Assembly (NCBI GenBank): GCA_910579225.1
Contig: CAJTTI010000008.1
Span: forward strand, 62,001 to 126,000
Reading direction: 5' to 3'
DNA: 64,000 bases
Source of the DNA: an uncultured Lachnospiraceae bacterium
GTDB lineage: Bacteria; Bacillota; Clostridia; Lachnospirales; Lachnospiraceae
The translations under genes were made by a program, and so were the position numbers. Every line of letters starts with the position of its first letter. Positions within the stretch are counted from its first letter, which is position 1. Shown here piece after piece: positions 60,293 through 64,000 of this stretch. The notes below the pieces were generated by a model. That model saw only the letters and a program-made list of their open reading frames with translations, did no database searches and was not told the DNA's origin.

Positions 60293-61471
60293 TCAATCTG
60301 TTTTCATATGTTCAAAAAATGCTTTCAGGTCTTCCGGATTGGAATGATCCCGAATCTTGTAAAACATTTTGTCAATTGCCTTTTCAAGTCCTTTGCGTTC
60401 TGCTTCCTGAAGTATCCAGGCTTTCATCCTGGCAATCTGAGGAAGCGCCTGCTGAAACACCATCCAGCGCTCAAAATCCAGACGGCATTCCTCCAGTATC
60501 TGATCTGCCGCCAGGACTTCATGCTGCTTTTTCTCATTATTTGCCCTTGCCAGTTCCTGAAAATCATCCATATCATAACGTCTCATCCCGGGAAGCCACT
60601 CCGTCTTCTCCTCTATATCAATGGGAACCGCCAGATCCACCAGAACTCTTGTTCTGGGAGTTTTCAGGCTTTTGGCCAGTTTTTCATAAGTCAGCGTATA
60701 ATGAGGGCTGCTGGTGGCGCTGATTACTACATCCATTTCATCCACCAGCCCATAGCGGTCTTCATATTCCATGATCTGATAGGTAACTTTATGGTGCTGG
60801 TCTTCCCTGGCCTGCCGCATATTTCTGGATGTGATATACAGTTCTACACCTTCGATACACTGCAGATTTTTCAGCACCACGCTTCCGATCTTGCCTGAAG
60901 CCCCAATCAGCATCACCTTCCTGCCATACAAAGTGCCCAGAACTTGTTCTGCAGCCTTAATCGCCATGGTTGCAGTAGAAACAGTAGTCCTGGACAGATC
61001 CGTCTCTGTCTTCACTTTCTTCGCTGCAGTCACCGCATAACGGAATAAGGTGTTCAGATAGACATCACAGGTGCCAATCTTTCGCGCCTGCTCATGAGCC
61101 CGCTTCACCTGACCCAGGATCTGATCCTCCCCCATTACCATAGAATCCAGACCGGCAGCCACATGAAACAGGTGTTTTACCGCCCCAGGCCCGCTGTAGA
61201 ACCGCACGTATTCTCCCATATTTTCTACTTCCGACGCTTCCGCAAACTCCAAAAGCAGATTCTGCATATCTGTAAAATTACTTTCCCGACGTTCAGAATA
61301 GGTATATACTTCCGTCCGGTTGCAGGTGCTGATAATCACACACTCTAGTGCATATTCCCGCTCCAGCATCTGTCTCATCAGATCCTCCTGCACACTCTCA
61401 GAAAACGCAAACAGTTCCCTGATGGCAAGGGGCGCATTCTGGTGACTGATACTGATCAGTGAAATTCCCAT
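60293..61471 (-). CDS. hemA: glutamyl-tRNA reductase
   Basis: 392 residues, slightly short for HemA. Catalytic Cys in IISTCNRTEVYTY, the N-terminal SHQNAPLAIREL, HLFHVAAGLDSMVMGEDQILGQVK and the NADPH-binding VMLIGASGKIGSVVLKNL. It reduces glutamyl-tRNA to glutamate-1-semialdehyde, the first committed step to all tetrapyrroles. hemL and hemB are not in the window. Placement in the riboswitch-controlled operon couples precursor flow to B12 demand. The ATG at 61471 overlaps the cbiF stop as TGATG. Confidence 0.95.
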   Translation of the reverse strand: MGISLISISHQNAPLAIRELFAFSESVQEDLMRQMLEREYALECVIISTCNRTEVYTYSERRESNFTDMQNLLLEFAEASEVENMGEYVRFYSGPGAVKHLFHVAAGLDSMVMGEDQILGQVKRAHEQARKIGTCDVYLNTLFRYAVTAAKKVKTETDLSRTTVSTATMAIKAAEQVLGTLYGRKVMLIGASGKIGSVVLKNLQCIEGVELYITSRNMRQAREDQHHKVTYQIMEYEDRYGLVDEMDVVISATSSPHYTLTYEKLAKSLKTPRTRVLVDLAVPIDIEEKTEWLPGMRRYDMDDFQELARANNEKKQHEVLAADQILEECRLDFERWMVFQQALPQIARMKAWILQEAERKGLEKAIDKMFYKIRDHSNPEDLKAFFEHMKTD

Positions 61472-62226
61472 CACTCCGTCACTCCTTTTCGGAATTCCGT
61501 TGTAAATGTCTTATCGTACAGTTTTGACAATTCATATTCGTCTCCCAGAAAATCTCCCACCACAGTCAGTGCTGTCTTGCGGATACCTGCTTCTTTCACA
61601 CGCGCAGCAATATTGGTCAGATCCCCATACACGATCTTCTGATCTTCCCAGGTAGCTTTATACACCACCGCCACTGGCGTCTTTGGTCTGTATGCCTGTC
61701 TTAAAATCTCTGACATCTCCTCCAGCATCCCCACACTCAGGAAAATAATCATCGTGGCATTGTGCTGTGCCAGATCCAGAAGCTTCTCTTTCGGCGGCAT
61801 AGGCGTACGTCCTTCCATACGCGTCAAAATCACCGTCTGACTTACTCCAGGAAGTGTATACTCTTTCTTCAGGACTGCCGCCGTGGCAAGAAAAGAGCTG
61901 ACCCCGGGAATCACCTCATAGGCAATTCCCAGCTCATCCAGACGGTCCATCTGTTCTCTGTGGGCCCCATAGATAGCCGGATCCCCTGTATGTACCCGGG
62001 CCACTTTTAGTCCCTTTTCCTCTGCTGCTTTCATGACCTCCAGCACTTCATCCAGGTTCATGACAGCGCTGTTGTAGATCACCGCTCCTTCTTTTGCACC
62101 GGAAAGCACTTGCGGATTCACCAGAGATCCCGCATAGATGATCACATCTGCACTGTCAATGATTCGCTTTCCTTTAATCGTCAGTAATTCCGGATCCCCA
62201 GGACCCGCTCCAATAAATGATACCAT
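61471..62226 (-). CDS. cbiF: cobalt-precorrin-4 C11-methyltransferase
   Basis: 251 residues. Family start VSFIGAGPGDPELLTIKGKR followed by ADVIIYAGSLVNPQVL is diagnostic for CbiF/CobM; VARVHTGDPAIYGAHREQMD, VIPGVSSFLATAAVL and VILTRMEGRTPMPPKE agree. It methylates C11. First clearly recognised enzyme gene of the operon, with AAGGAGAT 7 nt before its ATG, about 300 nt downstream of the riboswitch aptamer. Confidence 0.95.
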   Translation of the reverse strand: MVSFIGAGPGDPELLTIKGKRIIDSADVIIYAGSLVNPQVLSGAKEGAVIYNSAVMNLDEVLEVMKAAEEKGLKVARVHTGDPAIYGAHREQMDRLDELGIAYEVIPGVSSFLATAAVLKKEYTLPGVSQTVILTRMEGRTPMPPKEKLLDLAQHNATMIIFLSVGMLEEMSEILRQAYRPKTPVAVVYKATWEDQKIVYGDLTNIAARVKEAGIRKTALTVVGDFLGDEYELSKLYDKTFTTEFRKGVTE

Positions 62227-62229
62227 CTC

Positions 62230-62508
62230 TTATCTCCTTGTATGAAACTCCGACGTCTGTATCTGCCGTCGGTTACTTCCGAAAACACCCTGTTTTCCGC
62301 TCTGAAGTCCAATAATAAACATACATTCTACGCCCCTGGCTCCCTGTGCAACGGCCCCGCGCAGACATTGTTCATTTGCACCACAATACAACAAAAAGAC
62401 CTGCACACATCTGCTGCAGGTCTCTGTACAATCTTCTTTTCTCCACTGACACGCAAGTATGCAGTGCGCCGTTTCTGCACCGAAGCTGTATCCAGGATCT
62501 GCTTTCAT
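62230..62508 (-). CDS. possible small cysteine-rich leader ORF
   Basis: 92 codons starting at an ATG with GGGGAG 6-7 nt upstream and ending just before cbiF, inside the stretch between riboswitch and cbiF. The product would hold eight Cys (CILAC, EDC, ETC, SRC, LYC, EQC, VEC) and no recognised domain. The terminator hairpin at 62391-62423 lies inside it, so the frame may be chance sequence; the good ribosome site is the only support. If real, it could be a leader peptide or metal-binding protein. Confidence 0.3.
   Translation of the reverse strand: MKADPGYSFGAETAHCILACQWRKEDCTETCSRCVQVFLLYCGANEQCLRGAVAQGARGVECMFIIGLQSGKQGVFGSNRRQIQTSEFHTRR
62391..62423 (-). terminator. riboswitch-associated intrinsic terminator
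   Basis: On the minus strand AGACCTGCA (62415-62423) pairs perfectly with TGCAGGTCT (62397-62405) over a 9-nt loop, followed by TTTTGTTGT. The 3' arm contains GCAGGT, complementary to ACCTGC in the B12 box, so mutually exclusive pairing between the box and the terminator is possible. This fits termination when cobalamin holds the B12 box in the aptamer. Confidence 0.78.
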
Positions 62509-62524
62509 CGGAAGCTCCCCTTTA

Positions 62525-62696
62525 TCAGAAAGCAGGTTTCCTGACTTGCGGTTTTTTATTCTGCTTTGCGCTTTATCTCGCCTTCTCACCTTTTAGCAAT
62601 GGCATTTATCGATATCGCTTCCCGCTTACAGTGACCGGATCGCTCAGGATTCTCACCTGATTCCCTCTTCTGCTCCCTCGGAACAGCACTTTCTGA
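62525..62696 (-). ncRNA. cobalamin (B12) riboswitch aptamer
   Basis: 172 nt on the minus strand. P1 is a perfect 8-bp stem TCAGAAAG/CTTTCTGA (62689-62696 with 62525-62532). Conserved parts in order: GAGGGAATCAGGTGAGAATCCTG, close to the usual GGGAAxCxGGTGxxAATCCxG core; then CGGTCACTGTAAGCGGG; and the B12 box AAGTCAGGAAACCTGC (62532-62547). The arrangement and order match the Cbl riboswitch class. It controls the downstream B12 operon, probably through the terminator at 62391-62423. Confidence 0.95.
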
Positions 62697-62716
62697 ATGA
62701 TTTATGAACTGGGAAA

Positions 62717-62745
62717 ATCATACCATAATTTCCGTTGTTCGTCAA
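62717..62745 (-). promoter_or_regulatory. promoter of the B12 operon
   Basis: Minus strand TTGACG (62740-62745), 17-nt spacer, TATGAT (62717-62722). Transcription would start about 10 nt before the riboswitch P1 stem. Confidence 0.85.
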
Positions 62746-62812
62746 ATCCCTAATCTACCGAAGATACCAAAAACTGCCGGGCCATTTCGCGAAATATCAT
62801 TTAGTCTGCACA

Positions 62813-63865
62813 TCAGGTCAGCATCCACCGACTGGTATATACAATGTTTAGGTCTCTGTGATGATACAGAACATACAACGTCATCAGATTCTCTCCCAGA
62901 TACCCGATATAACGGTCTGAACGTTCACTGCCCTTTGGTTCACTCAGTTCTTCCGTCCGTTCCAGAATCGGAAACAGCCAACTGCAATAGTCCTGAAACA
63001 CCTTCTTTTTTGCAACCAGCATGTTGTGATTGAAGAAATATTTTCCCCTGAATAATTCCGGCAGCGCATCCGCATATTCCGGCGACAATTCCCGCAGAGC
63101 CTGCAGCATGGCATCCCAGTCGCTCTCCGGCAAATAATATCGGTGATGACTCAAAATATCCGGGTAATACACCGCCGGATAAGACAATACCATATCAATA
63201 TCATTTTCCGCCAATCGGCTCAGATCTTCATCCGTAATTTCCAACATCCGCCTGTAATGAAACAATCCCAGATAGTCTGCCTTCCCATGCTTCCCGATCC
63301 AGTACATGGATGTCAGCTCACTGTAATTCACATTCTTTTTAGAAATATTCTCTCCCACATGATCCTGAAGATCTGCAATGACCATATCCGTCAGCGCCGC
63401 TCCCGCCTGGATGGGGTACATCCAGTCCGGATACTCGTAGCGGCCGTGAAGCACCCGGTCCCTGTGAAATCTGGAACAATAGACTGCAGTATCCGCCCTC
63501 GTCGTTCCTTTTTGCAAAGCGTGCAAAAAAGGAAGACGCTCAATTTCACGATAATACTGCTCCATCAACTCCGCTTCCTTCTTCGCGTCTATCCGGATAT
63601 AGTGATACATCCCTCTCTGCTCCAGCGCAGCCGCAATCTCCTCATGATAATTGTCCTGCGCTGCAATCAGTATACAGATATCCTTCTGTTCAAACGCTTC
63701 CAGCGGAATCACAGGAATCCCGTCTATACAAGACAGATTCCCTTTCACTTCCGTAACAAGAAACGCAACCACCTGACAGTCTCTGTACAATGACTTGATT
63801 GCATGATAGACACTCATAGCCACCATACGGGCCCCATAGATTGCAACCATCTTTCTATCATTCAT
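62813..63865 (-). CDS. DUF4422 protein, probable exopolysaccharide glycosyltransferase
   Basis: 350 residues. An N-terminal Rossmann-like part (MVAIYGARMVAMSVYHAIKS, GIPVIPLEAFEQKDICILIA) resembles nucleotide-sugar or FlaR-like domains. The C-terminal part is DUF4422: YPIQAGAALTD, NYSELTSMYWIGKHGKADYLGLFHYRRML, PVYYPDILSHHRYY-like sequence and YLGENLMTLYVLYH. DUF4422 enzymes are found in capsule and exopolysaccharide clusters. The ATG at 63865 is preceded by AAGAGAT; the longer frame to 63901 is less likely. It follows an epimerase gene at the window edge. Confidence 0.78.
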   Translation of the reverse strand: MNDRKMVAIYGARMVAMSVYHAIKSLYRDCQVVAFLVTEVKGNLSCIDGIPVIPLEAFEQKDICILIAAQDNYHEEIAAALEQRGMYHYIRIDAKKEAELMEQYYREIERLPFLHALQKGTTRADTAVYCSRFHRDRVLHGRYEYPDWMYPIQAGAALTDMVIADLQDHVGENISKKNVNYSELTSMYWIGKHGKADYLGLFHYRRMLEITDEDLSRLAENDIDMVLSYPAVYYPDILSHHRYYLPESDWDAMLQALRELSPEYADALPELFRGKYFFNHNMLVAKKKVFQDYCSWLFPILERTEELSEPKGSERSDRYIGYLGENLMTLYVLYHHRDLNIVYTSRWMLT

Positions 63866-63919
63866 TTTTATCTCTTCTTTCCACGGTTCTGCTCCCAGCA
63901 ATTATTGACATAAGACCAT

Positions 63920-64000
63920 TCAGCGAAAACTCTCCACAGTCCTTCGAAACCCCTCTTCCAGCGAATACTTCGGACTCCAGCTAAGCCTTTTCAGCTTCTC
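63920..64000 (-). CDS. C-terminal end of NAD-dependent epimerase/dehydratase (partial)
   Basis: Last 26 codons of a gene running off the right edge. The ending LKRLSWSPKYSLEEGFRRTV matches the usual C-terminus of nucleotide-sugar epimerases/dehydratases of the extended SDR family. It ends 54 nt before the DUF4422 gene on the same strand, consistent with a polysaccharide locus. The identity rests on this short tail only. Confidence 0.6.
   Translation of the reverse strand, partial: EKLKRLSWSPKYSLEEGFRRTVESFR

Noticed and set aside
62784..62795. ATTTCGCGAAAT palindrome between the B12 promoter and the DUF4422 gene
   Set aside because: Perfect 12-bp palindrome, but with no second copy or position relative to a promoter that would support an operator; noted only.

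Overview
The window looks like chromosomal DNA of an anaerobic Firmicute, most likely a Lachnospiraceae-type Clostridia. This rests on strong AGGAGG-type ribosome sites, sigma-A promoters with 17-nt spacers, an oxygen-independent (early cobalt insertion) B12 pathway, and clostridial forms of the ABC-F ATPase, peptide deformylase and FtsH. The genus cannot be fixed from sequence alone. No rRNA, tRNA, CRISPR array, IS element or prophage was seen.

Layout. (1) 1-9.7 kb: a minus-strand operon encoding an alkaline-phosphatase-superfamily hydrolase, a beta-hydroxyacid dehydrogenase, a LarA-like nickel-pincer enzyme and a nitrate/sulfonate/taurine-type ABC transporter. It diverges from a LacI-family regulator, and AAACGTTT operators lie in two intergenic gaps. 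It looks like an uptake and breakdown system for an unidentified substrate. (2) 9.7-19.2 kb: a receiver domain fused to a RelQ-type (p)ppGpp synthetase, glycogen synthase, an ABC-F ATPase, and an MMPL/RND exporter paired with a lipoprotein of xxxLxxG heptads, driven by a promoter with two matching palindromic operators. (3) 19.2-31.8 kb: a PLD-helicase overlapping a methyltransferase, an atypical peptide deformylase, a coiled-coil protein next to an AgrC/AgrA-like two-component pair, a frameshifted phosphoesterase, an ECF sigma/anti-sigma pair, a PTS IIB-like protein without its cysteine, and galE. (4) 31.8-37.2 kb: radical SAM protein, HD hydrolase, AI-2E-family permease, truA and ftsH. (5) 37.2-62.7 kb: a 25-kb, 20-gene minus-strand B12 operon. 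(6) The right edge holds a DUF4422 glycosyltransferase-like gene and the 3' end of an epimerase, probably a polysaccharide locus.

The B12 operon starts from a TTGACG/TATGAT promoter. A cobalamin riboswitch with an 8-bp P1 stem follows, then an intrinsic terminator about 100 nt downstream, so B12 probably represses it by premature termination. The genes run from glutamyl-tRNA reductase (hemA) through a HemC-CobA-HemD triple fusion, most corrin-ring enzymes (cbiF, H, C, D, G, a CbiJ-CbiE-CbiT fusion, cbiA, cbiP) and nucleotide-loop assembly (cobD, cbiB, cobU, cobS, cobT, cobC, cobO). CbiL and a cobaltochelatase (CbiK/CbiX) are absent. Two genes with no known B12 role sit inside: a 1659-residue DUF4132 protein and a DUF4274 protein.

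The best candidates for new biology are the LacI/LarA/phosphodiesterase/transporter cluster, the receiver-alarmone synthetase fusion, the DUF4132 giant protein inside the B12 operon, and the pair of divergent CobU-like proteins.
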